Part shown: in pieces, positions 12,402 through 20,383 of the stretch
How positions within the stretch are numbered: the stretch's first letter is position 1
Layout of the letters: each line of letters opens with the position of its first letter
Source: Streptomyces sp. NRRL WC-3618
GTDB lineage: Bacteria > Actinomycetota > Actinomycetes > Streptomycetales > Streptomycetaceae
Assembly: GCF_001280005.1 (NCBI RefSeq)
Contig: NZ_LGDW01000445.1
Location: 1 to 55,262, forward strand
Length of the DNA stretch: 55,262 nucleotides
Direction: 5' to 3'
The notes under the pieces: generated by a model
Seen by the model: only the letters and a program-made list of their open reading frames with translations
What the model was told of the DNA's origin: nothing
Databases searched by the model: none
Position numbers and translations under genes: made by a program

Positions 12402-14140
12402 GGCCGCGAACGGGCCGCAAGTACGGCGATGTCGTCCTCGGCGGGGGCGTCCGCGAGCTGTGCCAGTACGTCGTCGAGGATGACGTCCAGGGAGGCGCGT
12501 GGCGACAGGCGGAGCCGGGTGAGGCGGCGCAGCGACACGTCGATGTCCTCGCCGCGCCGCTCCACCAGGCCGTCCGTGTAGAGGAGAAGCACACCGTCCG
12601 GGACCGTCGGGCTGGTGAGCGTCGTGTAGCTGCCGAATCCCGTGCCCAGGGGCGGGCCGGACGGGACGTCGACGAGAGCGACCGTGCCGTCCGGGGAGAG
12701 GACGGCGGGCGGGAGATGGCCGGCGTTCGCGTAGGACACCGTCTGGTGGGCGGGATCCTCCAGGGCCAGCAGACAGGTGGCGACCCGGTCGAACCCGGAG
12801 TCGGCCACCGTACGGTCGGCGTGCGTGAGCAGCAGATGCGGGTCGAGGCCCGCCATGGCCAGGGCGCGCAGCGCGGAACGGTAGTGGCTCATGGCGACGG
12901 CCGCCTCGACCCCGTGCCCCATGACGTCCCCGATGACCAGCAGATTCCGGCCGTCGGGGAGGGGCAGGCTGTCGAACCAGTCGCCGCCGATGAGGGCCAC
13001 GTCGTCGGCGGGCAGATAGCGGGACGCGGTCGGTGCGTGCGGGTTCGGCGGCGCGGAGGTGTCGTTGAGCAGCGCATGCTGGAGCTCGAGGGCCATGCTG
13101 TGCTCGCGGGTGTGCAGGGCGGCCCGCTCCAGGGCGCCGGCGGCCCGCTGCGCCAGTTCGAGGGCCACTGACACATCGTCGACCGTGAAGCCGGGGGAGT
13201 CGAACGCCCGTACGAGGGAGAGGGTGCCCAGGAGGCGCCTGCCCGCGATCAGGGGCAGGACGAGGGCCGAGTGGACGCCGACGCCCGGGTAGGCGTCGGT
13301 CCCGTCCGCGCGGAGCACCCCGGACTGCCATTCCTGCCCGGCGACGCCGTTGCTCAGCCAGGGGAGGCCGGCGTCCAGGCACGCCCGGACCTCCGTACCC
13401 GGCGGATAGTCCAGCGTGTCGCCGACACCGGGCAGGGCGAACACGGCGTCCTTGATGCCCGGCACCGCCACGAGGGCGGCCCGGCGCACGCGCAGCACTC
13501 CCGGGGGCGGCCGATGCGGGCCGGCCTTCACATCGAGGTTCAGCTCGACACCGGCCGCGTCCGCCAGGTCCGGCACCATGAACCGGGCCAGCTCGACGCA
13601 GGTCGCCTGCACGTCCGAGGTGGTGCCGATGCGCGCGGTGGCCGTGTCCACCAGAGTCATCCGGCGGTGCGCGCGCTCCAGCTCGTCGACGTGCTGCTGC
13701 GGGGCGCTGATCTCCAGGAAGATCCCGGCGAGACCGACCACCCGGCCCCGCTCGTCCTGGAGCCGGTGGTAGGTGGCGTGCCAGGCGCGGCGGGTGAAGG
13801 GCGAGTCCGCGCGGGTGTGCCCTGTCCCCACGAGCTCACGGGGCTTCCCGTCGTGCAGCACCTGCCGCAGCACGCCCTCGGGCCGGTCGACCCCGGGCGA
13901 CGCCTCGGACAGCGTCCGCCCCAGAAGTTCCTCCGCCGACAGGCCGCTGATCCGGACCATGTGCGGATTGACGTAGCGGAAGCGCAGGTCCGGGTCGAGG
14001 ATGACCACCCCGGCGGCAGTCCCCTCGACGAGCTGACGCAGCAGGCCGTACTCCTCGACCAGCCGAGGCATGTCCCCGGCGGCCGACCCGGCGAGCAGCG
14101 CCTCGACGTCGTCGAAGAGCAGCGGCCGGATAGCGTCCAT
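12371..14140 (-). CDS. PAS-GAF-PP2C (SpoIIE-type) serine phosphatase
   Basis: A 589-residue cytoplasmic sensor phosphatase. A PAS domain (about 35-150; ILDPDLRFRYVNPHMVRISG) is followed by a GAF domain (170-340) and a PPM/SpoIIE phosphatase domain (375-580) with GGDWFDSLPL, VIGDVMGHGVEAA, NAGHLPP and DGLVERR, which carry the metal aspartates. These proteins dephosphorylate anti-sigma-factor antagonists in partner-switching stress pathways; no antagonist or anti-sigma gene is adjacent. There is no HATPase domain, unlike many Streptomyces members. ATG at 14140 is favoured because AGAGG is ten bases away; a GTG six bases earlier is too close to it. Confidence 0.88.
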   Translation of the reverse strand: MDAIRPLLFDDVEALLAGSAAGDMPRLVEEYGLLRQLVEGTAAGVVILDPDLRFRYVNPHMVRISGLSAEELLGRTLSEASPGVDRPEGVLRQVLHDGKPRELVGTGHTRADSPFTRRAWHATYHRLQDERGRVVGLAGIFLEISAPQQHVDELERAHRRMTLVDTATARIGTTSDVQATCVELARFMVPDLADAAGVELNLDVKAGPHRPPPGVLRVRRAALVAVPGIKDAVFALPGVGDTLDYPPGTEVRACLDAGLPWLSNGVAGQEWQSGVLRADGTDAYPGVGVHSALVLPLIAGRRLLGTLSLVRAFDSPGFTVDDVSVALELAQRAAGALERAALHTREHSMALELQHALLNDTSAPPNPHAPTASRYLPADDVALIGGDWFDSLPLPDGRNLLVIGDVMGHGVEAAVAMSHYRSALRALAMAGLDPHLLLTHADRTVADSGFDRVATCLLALEDPAHQTVSYANAGHLPPAVLSPDGTVALVDVPSGPPLGTGFGSYTTLTSPTVPDGVLLLYTDGLVERRGEDIDVSLRRLTRLRLSPRASLDVILDDVLAQLADAPAEDDIAVLAARSRPGQGATPDKG

Positions 14141-14261
14141 GGCCACCGCACCTCTCGTCGTCGTAGCGCTTGCCGTACGGCAGAGACAATGATCGGCGAG
14201 ACGGGGGTGTCGCGCACGTCGGAACCGTCGACGTGGGCATCCGGTATCCGGACCGTTTCGC

Positions 14262-14666
14262 CTACCTGCCCTGGTTCTGCCGCTTCTCCTGCTGCTCCTT
14301 GTGCAGCTCCTTGACGCGCGCCGCTTCCTTGCGCACGTCGACCTGCACGGAGCGTTCCTGGCGGAGCCACTCGGGGTCGTCCTGCTTCAGGGCGTCGATC
14401 TGCTCGGTGGTGAGGGCCTCGGTGATTCCGCCACGGGCGAGCCCCGCGATGGACACGCCCAGCTTCGACGCGACCACCGGACGGGGGTGCGGGCCGTCGC
14501 GCCGCAGGTCGCGCAGCCAGGCCGGCGGGTCGGCCTGCAACGCGGTCAGCTCGGCGCGCGTGACGACACCCTCCTGGAACTCTGCGGGGGTGGCCTGGAG
14601 GTACACACCCAGCTTCTTCGCCGCGGTCGCGGGCTTCATGGTCTGGGAGGTCTGGTGCGTCGTCAT
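14262..14666 (-). CDS. DUF5997 family protein with two tandem repeats
   Basis: A 134-residue protein of unknown function. It is built of two copies of one unit spaced exactly 50 residues apart: KKLGV at 17 and SKLGV at 67; then TRAELTALQADPPAWLR at 36-52 and TTEQIDALKQDDPEWLR at 86-102. The ungapped register makes duplication certain by eye. Each unit, a short helix with KLGV and a second helix ending WLR, is about the size of a small helix-turn-helix module. A highly charged Lys/Glu/Arg tail (105-134) follows. It is divergent from the LysR-substrate-domain gene, 67 bases away. DNA binding is my inference. The start at 14666 fits the repeat boundary; longer open frame upstream runs into the neighbour. 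Confidence 0.85.
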   Translation of the reverse strand: MTTHQTSQTMKPATAAKKLGVYLQATPAEFQEGVVTRAELTALQADPPAWLRDLRRDGPHPRPVVASKLGVSIAGLARGGITEALTTEQIDALKQDDPEWLRQERSVQVDVRKEAARVKELHKEQQEKRQNQGR

Positions 14667-14733
14667 GACGTCAAGGGTATCGAGCGTATGAACCGGCGCC
14701 GACCACGGCCGACAGGGCAGGTAGCCTGGCGCG

Positions 14734-15543
14734 GTGACTGGCTCGGAAGATTCCCCCGCGTTCCGGCTCGCGTACGTCCCGGGAGTGATCCCCGCCAAGT
14801 GGGTGCGGATCTGGAACGAGCGGCGCACCGACGTCCCCCTGACCCTGCTCCAGGTGTCCGCCGCCGAGGCGGGCGGCCTGCTGCTGGCCCAGGACGCCGA
14901 CGCGGCCCTCGTACGCCTCCCGGTCGACCGTACGGTGCTCAGCGCGATCCCCCTCTACACCGAGACCTCGGTGGTCGTGGTCCCCAAGGACCATGTCGTG
15001 ACCGCCGTCGAGGAGGTGACCGCCGAGGACCTCGCCGACGAGATCGTGCTGCACCCCCTCGACGACACCCTCGCCTGGGAGAACCTCCCCGGCCGCCCCG
15101 CGATCGAGCGCCCGGCGACCACCGAGGACGCCATCGAACTGGTGGCGGCCGGGATCGGGGTCCTCGTCGTCCCCCAGTCCCTGGCCCGCCTCCACCACCG
15201 CAAGGACCTCACCTACCGCACGGTCACCGACGCGCCCGAGTCCCAGGTCGCCCTCTCCTGGCCGGAGGAGCGCACGACCGACCTGGTCGAGGACTTCATC
15301 GGCATCGTGCGGGGCCGCACCGTCAACAGCTCCCGTGGCCGCCGCGAGGAGCCGAAGGCGGAGCAGCCGAAGGCCAAGAAGCGCGGCGGAACAGAGGGCA
15401 CAGCACGCAAGCCCGCCGCAGGACGGTCGGCCGGCCGGGGCGCCGGAGCCGGAAAGGGCGGCGCGGCGGGCAAGGGCGCCCGCAGCGGCGGTTCGGGTCG
15501 CTCGGGCGGCGCCCGCCCGGGCAAGCCCCGCCGCAAGTCGTAG
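14734..15543 (+). CDS. LysR substrate-binding domain protein lacking an HTH
   Basis: A 269-residue protein that is only the effector domain of a LysR regulator: FRLAYVPGVIPAKWVRIW at the start, then DADAALVRLPVD, LYTETSVVVVPKDH and AAGIGVLVVPQSL, the usual periplasmic-binding-protein fold. There is no N-terminal winged helix; the domain begins at about residue 10. From residue 195 on a low-complexity tail very rich in Lys, Arg, Gly and Ala follows, which could contact nucleic acid. The GTG start lies 67 bases from the divergent DUF5997 gene. The two together could rebuild a regulator from separate DNA-binding and ligand-binding parts (inference). Confidence 0.85.
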   Translation: MTGSEDSPAFRLAYVPGVIPAKWVRIWNERRTDVPLTLLQVSAAEAGGLLLAQDADAALVRLPVDRTVLSAIPLYTETSVVVVPKDHVVTAVEEVTAEDLADEIVLHPLDDTLAWENLPGRPAIERPATTEDAIELVAAGIGVLVVPQSLARLHHRKDLTYRTVTDAPESQVALSWPEERTTDLVEDFIGIVRGRTVNSSRGRREEPKAEQPKAKKRGGTEGTARKPAAGRSAGRGAGAGKGGAAGKGARSGGSGRSGGARPGKPRRKS

Positions 15544-15585
15544 CACCGGCCGGGCCCTGACGCCTACGAACCGCCCACGAACCGT

Positions 15586-17001
15586 TCACGAAGCGGCGCG
15601 CGGCAGGACCGCGAAGCAGTCCTGGACCGCTTCCGGCACTGGTGAACCCGAGTCCGCGCCGATCTCGACGTCGTACAGCCCGGCCGACAGAGCGCTCCGC
15701 ACCTCGTACCGGGCGGGCGCGACCTCGAGCAGGACGAGGGAGAGCGTCTCGCCGTCCTCCCGGGTCACCGTCGCGAGCAGTCGCCGCGGTGGCCGGGCGG
15801 CGCCCACGACCCGGGCGCGCAGGGTCGCCGGTTCCTCGCCCGCGTACGCGTCGTCGACCTCGCTGCTGATGGCCGGGGCCACCCGGGCGAGCTGGTCCGA
15901 CGGGCCGCGCACGTCCAGGGGGCCGGGCGACTGGAGGCGCACCAGGAGTTCGAGGAGCCGGCCGGTCAGCACGCGCGGCGACTGGAGGGCGCTGTGTGCC
16001 GCCGCCACGAACCGGCAGCGGTCCTCCGGCAGCGCGGGCGGCATCGCCGAGACCCGGGGAACCACGCCGTCCCCGTCCGCCAGGACCGGTGGGACCAGCG
16101 CTCCCGGGGGTTCGGCCGAGCAGACCACCCTGTGCCCGTTCCAGCGCGCCGACTGGAGCGTGCCGCTCTGCCGGGTGCCCACAAGAGGGAGCGTCACATG
16201 CTGGTGCGTGTACGCGGGAAAGCTCTCGGCGTTGTACGCCGCTGCCGCCGCGATCTCCCGGTGGAAGCCCAGGCCGTCGCCGACGAGATCCGGGCGCACC
16301 CCGGGCAGCGGCGCCGCGTCCTCGATCCGGATGTGCCCCGCCCCGGTGTCGATGACCGAGTACACCGGCAGGAGCTGGTGTACGGAGGGAAACCCGCGCG
16401 TCAGGGTGCGTACGCCGGGCAGGTGCCGGAAGCCGCCGGTGAGCGTGTCGAGCGCGCGCACCGAGCCGCGGTGCGGGGTGCCCAGGGTGATCAGCGCCCG
16501 GCAGTCGCGCCAGCCGCCCAGCACCTCGACGTAGTAGCGGGCGATCAGGCCGCCCATGCCGTGGGCGATGACGACGGCCTTCGCGTCCGCGGTGCCCGTC
16601 CGCTCCCGGAACTCGGCGACATGCAGGTCGATCACCTCGGCCAGCCTGCGGGCGTGCACCCGGTTGTCCAGCCGCCAGTCGTACGGGAACGTCAGCAGCC
16701 CGCCGCCCGGGGCCTCCGTCACGGCGAAGTGCTCGCGCACCCAGCCGACGGTCCGCGCGTAGCCCGTGGTCCGCAACAGGCCCGGCAGCACCGCGACGTC
16801 GGGAAACAGCCGTGACGCTCTGACCGACGACGTGTCACCGGGCAGCGTCAGCGGATGCCGGGCGGTGTCCGGATCCCTCAGCTCCGCCAGGGTCTGGAGC
16901 AACGGTTTGCCGGGCGCCCACAGCGGGCCCGTCGGCCCGTCCAGGACACTGCCCAGGAATCCCGGGACCAGGACGATCGGATGTCTCACCGGGCAACGCA
17001 C
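15586..17001 (-). CDS. LCAT-like alpha/beta-hydrolase with Gly at the nucleophile position
   Basis: A 471-residue protein of the lecithin:cholesterol acyltransferase-like esterase group. It opens with HPIVLVPGFLGSVLDG, has TFPYDWRLDNRVHARRL, and the elbow VIAHGMGGLIARYYVE at 144-159, then TLGTPHRGSV and a late DGDGVVPRVS with a candidate Asp and His. The elbow normally reads GHSMGG or AHSMGG; here the codon for residue 148 is GGC, so the catalytic Ser is Gly. The C-terminal 90 residues look like an added beta domain. No clear signal peptide. GTG at 17001 is a compromise: it precedes VRCPVRHPIVL and has a weak ribosome site. Divergent from the XRE gene. Confidence 0.72.
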   Translation of the reverse strand: MRCPVRHPIVLVPGFLGSVLDGPTGPLWAPGKPLLQTLAELRDPDTARHPLTLPGDTSSVRASRLFPDVAVLPGLLRTTGYARTVGWVREHFAVTEAPGGGLLTFPYDWRLDNRVHARRLAEVIDLHVAEFRERTGTADAKAVVIAHGMGGLIARYYVEVLGGWRDCRALITLGTPHRGSVRALDTLTGGFRHLPGVRTLTRGFPSVHQLLPVYSVIDTGAGHIRIEDAAPLPGVRPDLVGDGLGFHREIAAAAAYNAESFPAYTHQHVTLPLVGTRQSGTLQSARWNGHRVVCSAEPPGALVPPVLADGDGVVPRVSAMPPALPEDRCRFVAAAHSALQSPRVLTGRLLELLVRLQSPGPLDVRGPSDQLARVAPAISSEVDDAYAGEEPATLRARVVGAARPPRRLLATVTREDGETLSLVLLEVAPARYEVRSALSAGLYDVEIGADSGSPVPEAVQDCFAVLPRAAS

Positions 17002-17354
17002 GGCTCTGCCCCCGGAAGCCGGACAGTAATCCGGACATTGAGGTCCCAGGTGCCCACCCCCGTGGAGCACCCGGGACCTCCGCCTCGACACCTCGGACCA
17101 GTACCGAGGAGACATGAGAGACAGAGGAGCCGGGGGCCAGGAAGGGGGGAGGAGCCCCCTCGGGTCCGGCCCGGCGACTCCCTTCGCCCGATCCTGATCC
17201 TCAATGCTCTCTCCCTGCGTTCGACGGGACGCCCCGTACGCCTTTCGGGTCAGCTTTGTCCGATCTCGCCGAGAGAGGGAGAGATCCGGTGTTGCCAGGG
17301 CATATTTGGCAACACCGGGCAACAAGCGGGCGAATGCGTGCAGTTGGGGGTCGC
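17002..17354. other. Divergent promoter region, LCAT-like gene and XRE regulator
   Basis: This gap holds the large inverted repeat at 17286-17318 and a further GGGCAACA half-site just after it. The left part shows no clear hexamers. The sequence between 17180 and 17340 is less GC-rich than the genes around it, as expected for a promoter. No small gene was recognised. Confidence 0.5.
17286..17318. promoter_or_regulatory. Perfect 12-bp inverted repeat upstream of the XRE regulator
   Basis: CCGGTGTTGCCA and TGGCAACACCGG are exact reverse complements separated by nine bases. Their centres are 21 bp apart, two helical turns, which suits two protein dimers or one dimer on the same DNA face. A third GGGCAACA half-site follows. 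The site ends 36 bases before the XRE start and is a candidate autoregulatory operator; a transcript hairpin is the alternative. Confidence 0.65.
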
Positions 17355-19187
17355 ATGGACGACACGGCGAACGGCGTGACGCATGAACCGGCGCGGTTCG
17401 GCCGGGAGTTACGACGCCGGCGGCTCGCCGCCGGCCTCTCCCTCGCCGACCTGGCAGGGCTCGTGCACTGCAGCCGGGGCTACCTCAGCCGCATCGAGAA
17501 CGGTCATCGCCGGGTCACCCGTGAACTGGCCGAAGGGTGCGACGACGCACTGGACGCCAAAGGGCAACTGCTGGGCCTCGCCCCCGAGTCACGCAACGGC
17601 ACCACCGACGCGCCGCCCGTACGAACCCCGGGAGTCCGGCGCGCGGCACCGACCCGCGTCGGCGGCGCTGTCACGGCCCAACCCTCCCGGTTCGGCGCGG
17701 AATTCGACCGGTTGCTGCATCGCGGCGACACCAGCTACCTGGCCGGGCGCATGGAGGAGGCGGACGCCTACTACCGCCAGGCCCACCGGTGGGGCGCGGC
17801 AGATCCCGAAGCGCAGGCCGTCGCCGTCGTACGGCGGGCCCGGCGCTGGTCCGACCCGGGCCGCGTCGACCACGAACTCCTGCACCTCGTACGGGAAACC
17901 CTCGCCGTGCTCAGGACCCGCGAGGGCAGTGAGGCGGCCGGGCTGCGGCTGCGGCTCGGCGCGCATCTGGCGAAGAAGCTCGCCATGTCCGTCAGCGAGG
18001 ACACCGCCTGGCCGGGCGCCGGACCCGAACGCGGCGCCGAACTGGCCCGACGGACCCTGGAGGGGCTCGCCACCGGCGGCCAGGACGACGAGACGCGCTG
18101 CGAAGTGCTCACCGAGTGCCGCTGGGGCCTGTACGACTTCGTCCCGGCCATCGAATCGCTGACCCTCTCCCTCCGGCTGCGGGACTGCGCCCTGCGCGCC
18201 CGCTCCCCGTACTTCCTCGGCGAGTCCCTCGTCGCCCTCGCCATCGACCAGCTCCGGGTCGGCCGCGTCCACGGCGCCACGGGGACAGTCGCCGAACACC
18301 GCAGGCACGCGGCCCGTACGCGCAGCACCCTGGCGCGCTGGCAGCAGTGCACCCTGGACACCCTGCTCGACCTGTGGTGCGGCCGGTTCGACTCCGCCAC
18401 CGACTGGATCTTCGGCGAGTCGCGGGAGATCGTCGCCGGCCTGGAGGCGGACCTCGCCGTCCCCGCCGACACGCTGCTGCAGACCCGGCTGGGCCAGGTG
18501 TTCTGGCTGCTCAGAGAGCAGGGCAGGATGGCCGAACTCTTCAGCTCCGGGCTCGCCGACGGCGTCGAACGGCACGGCTACTTCCCGGTCTGGCGGGCGG
18601 GGTTCGCGCTGGCCCGCTGCGAGGTCGGCGACCATGACGAGGCGGCCGACCGCCTGCTCGCGCTCCTCCGGGAGACCGGCGACTGCGCCTCCCTGCCGCC
18701 GCACGGCTGGTCCGTACCGGCGCTGGTCCTGCTCGCGGAGGTGTGCGCCGGACTCGACGCACACGGCGGGTACGAGGCCGAACTCGCCCGCGCCGTACCG
18801 GTACTGCGTGAGGCGCTCGCCCGCAGACCGGCGGGCATCGCGCTCGCGGGCTGGCCCGTGGTGCTGGTCGGCCCGACGGAACGGGCCATGGGCCTGCTGG
18901 CCCTCGCCGAGGGCGACACCGCGACGGCCCTCGGCCACTTCCGCCAGGCAGAACGCCTGGTCGTCGGCAGCTCACCACCCCAGACGGCCCGCCTCAGAGC
19001 GAACGAGGCCCGAGCCCTCCTACGCGAGAAGGGCGCCTCCCACCGGCCCGAGGCGCTGACACTACTGCGCTCGGCCCTGACGGGAGCGGAAGCAAACGGA
19101 ATGCGCCTACTGGCGACGGAATGCCGGGACCTACTCGCGGACGATCCCCCGACCACCTCCCCAGACCAACCCCGCCCACACGCCTGA
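17355..19187 (+). CDS. XRE-family regulator with a long TPR-like C-terminal region
   Basis: A 610-residue protein. An XRE helix-turn-helix lies at about 16-70: FGRELRRRRLAAGLSLADLA, then CSRGYLSRIENGHRRVTREL. The rest is alpha-helical and repeat-like, with pairs such as DRLLHRGDTSYLAGRMEEAD and ALGHFRQAERL that resemble TPR units. Such Streptomyces regulators are thought to sense a ligand or partner through the TPR part and control nearby or developmental genes; no target is known here. ATG at 17355 follows GGGGG. Longer open frame upstream runs through the inverted repeat and is rejected. Confidence 0.82.
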   Translation: MDDTANGVTHEPARFGRELRRRRLAAGLSLADLAGLVHCSRGYLSRIENGHRRVTRELAEGCDDALDAKGQLLGLAPESRNGTTDAPPVRTPGVRRAAPTRVGGAVTAQPSRFGAEFDRLLHRGDTSYLAGRMEEADAYYRQAHRWGAADPEAQAVAVVRRARRWSDPGRVDHELLHLVRETLAVLRTREGSEAAGLRLRLGAHLAKKLAMSVSEDTAWPGAGPERGAELARRTLEGLATGGQDDETRCEVLTECRWGLYDFVPAIESLTLSLRLRDCALRARSPYFLGESLVALAIDQLRVGRVHGATGTVAEHRRHAARTRSTLARWQQCTLDTLLDLWCGRFDSATDWIFGESREIVAGLEADLAVPADTLLQTRLGQVFWLLREQGRMAELFSSGLADGVERHGYFPVWRAGFALARCEVGDHDEAADRLLALLRETGDCASLPPHGWSVPALVLLAEVCAGLDAHGGYEAELARAVPVLREALARRPAGIALAGWPVVLVGPTERAMGLLALAEGDTATALGHFRQAERLVVGSSPPQTARLRANEARALLREKGASHRPEALTLLRSALTGAEANGMRLLATECRDLLADDPPTTSPDQPRPHA

Positions 19188-19194
19188 ACACCCC

Positions 19195-19413
19195 ACACCG
19201 GGACCGACTACCGTCCCGGCGACGACGTTGAAGCGCCGGGCCCGCCCCGAAGCGGCCCGACCGACTTGCCCGGTCCGCATCGGCGGGTCCGGTCGGTACC
19301 GGCTGATCCACGCCGGAAGCGGCTCGACTGCCCTGTCCGGACCGTATCGGCCTGTCCGGCCGACACCGGCTGGTCCGGTCCCGCACCGCTCGTCCCGCCC
19401 GAAGCGGACCGGT
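19195..19413. repeat. Imperfect GC-rich repeats replacing the 3' part of a HAD gene
   Basis: This stretch is made of short recurring words: CCCGAAGCGG at 19246 and 19398, ACCGGCTGATCC and ACCGGCTGGTCC at 19298 and 19365, CCTGTCCGG at 19332 and 19351, and many CCGGTC or GGTCCGG pieces. It does not look coding on either strand. It separates the end of the XRE gene from the truncated HAD gene and probably marks a rearrangement scar. Confidence 0.6.
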
Positions 19414-19677
19414 GTCGGCCCTGGCCAGCTCCAGATAGTGGCGGTTCTTCTCCGCGAGCAACTCCTCGACCGGTGCGCGCAGCCCGTACCGCTCACGCCA
19501 GAGCGTGACCGTCTCCCGCGTGCTGATGCCCACGGACTTCTCCTGGTCCGCCCAGGTGGAACCCATGACGCCGTACGCGGCGAGAGTCCGCCGGCTTGCT
19601 TCGAAGTAGTTCGGCTCGCTGTCCACGAGGGTTCCGTCGAGGTCGAAGACGACCGCGGTGGTGCCGAGAGTGCTCAT
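19414..19677 (-). pseudogene. Truncated HAD-superfamily hydrolase
   Basis: The first 88 or so codons are a good HAD subfamily IA (beta-phosphoglucomutase-like) N-terminus: VVFDLDGTLVDSEPNYFEAS with both motif I aspartates, then the helical cap GISTRETVTLWRERYGLRAP up to LELARADTGPL. After that the frame reads Arg-rich nonsense through the repeats and into the XRE gene on the other strand. Motifs II (Ser/Thr), III (Lys) and IV (Asp pair) are missing, and family members are about 215-230 residues. The ATG is intact. Its product could not be an active phosphatase. Confidence 0.82.
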
Positions 19678-19705
19678 GGCTCTCAGGATGGCGCAGGGCT
19701 CACGA

Positions 19706-20182
19706 TCAGGCCGTCACCGTACGGCCGATCGACTCGACCAGGGGCAGCAGCCGGTGCGGGACCCGTTCGCGCAGCGCCACCTCCGTACGGGTGCGGACCA
19801 CGCCCGGCACGCTGATCAGCGCCTGGATCACGTCCTCCAGGTGGGCGTTGTCGCGGGCCACGACCCGCGCGAGGAGATCACCGCCGCCGGCGATGGAGAA
19901 CGCCTCGATGATCTCCGGTACGGCGGCCAAAGCGTCCCCGACCTCGTCGAGATGGCCCTGGGTGACCTCGATGTGCACGAACGCGAGCACCGGGTGGCCC
20001 AGCGCGACGGGGGAGAGCGCGGGACCCGTACCGGTGATGACACCGTCCCGTTCGAGGCGGTCGAGCCGGGCCTGCAAGGTGCCGCGCGCGACGCCGAGCA
20101 CCCGTGCGTACTCGCGCACGCTGGTGCGGGGCCGCTCCAGCAGCAGCCGCAGAATGCGGGTGTCCAGTTCGTCCACTGCCAT
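19706..20182 (-). CDS. Lrp/AsnC-family transcriptional regulator
   Basis: A 158-residue regulator with an N-terminal helix-turn-helix (about 5-60; LDTRILRLLLERPRTSVREYARVLGVARGTLQARLDRLE) and a C-terminal RAM ligand domain (about 70-150; AFVHIEVTQGHLDEVGDAL, SIAGGGDLLARVVARDNAHL). Such proteins form octamers and respond to amino acids or related acids. It is divergent from the FUSC transporter gene, which it probably controls together with itself through the inverted repeat at 20257-20295. ATG at 20182 is preceded by GGAGGAGG. Codons further upstream are not Lrp-like. Confidence 0.9.
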   Translation of the reverse strand: MAVDELDTRILRLLLERPRTSVREYARVLGVARGTLQARLDRLERDGVITGTGPALSPVALGHPVLAFVHIEVTQGHLDEVGDALAAVPEIIEAFSIAGGGDLLARVVARDNAHLEDVIQALISVPGVVRTRTEVALRERVPHRLLPLVESIGRTVTA

Positions 20183-20256
20183 GGCGTCCGACCTCCTCCG
20201 TCCCGTACATGGTCCGTTGGCTCGGCGATGGACGCTCGCGGACCGAAATGTCTGTG

Positions 20257-20295
20257 CCAATGGTTCAGTCTATTCGAGGTCACTTGAGCCAGTGG
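20257..20295. promoter_or_regulatory. Candidate operator between Lrp regulator and FUSC genes
   Basis: CCAATGGTTCA and TGAGCCAGTGG are inverted copies, 9 of 11 bases matched, separated by 17 bases. The centre is AT-rich for this genome. Spaced, degenerate half-sites are typical of Lrp/AsnC proteins. It lies 75 bases from the regulator start and about 90 from the FUSC start. Confidence 0.45.
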
Positions 20296-20383
20296 TGGCG
20301 GAGGTGCTGCAATGTCCCCGGTCGATGGCGCTGCGGACTCCGCGGCGCCTTTTTCATGCCGATTTCAGTGGGGTGGGACAGCA

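Noticed and set aside
17256..17354. Longer N-terminus for the XRE regulator
   Set aside because: The extra codons run through the inverted repeat and precede a normal XRE N-terminus; the ATG at 17355 has a ribosome site.
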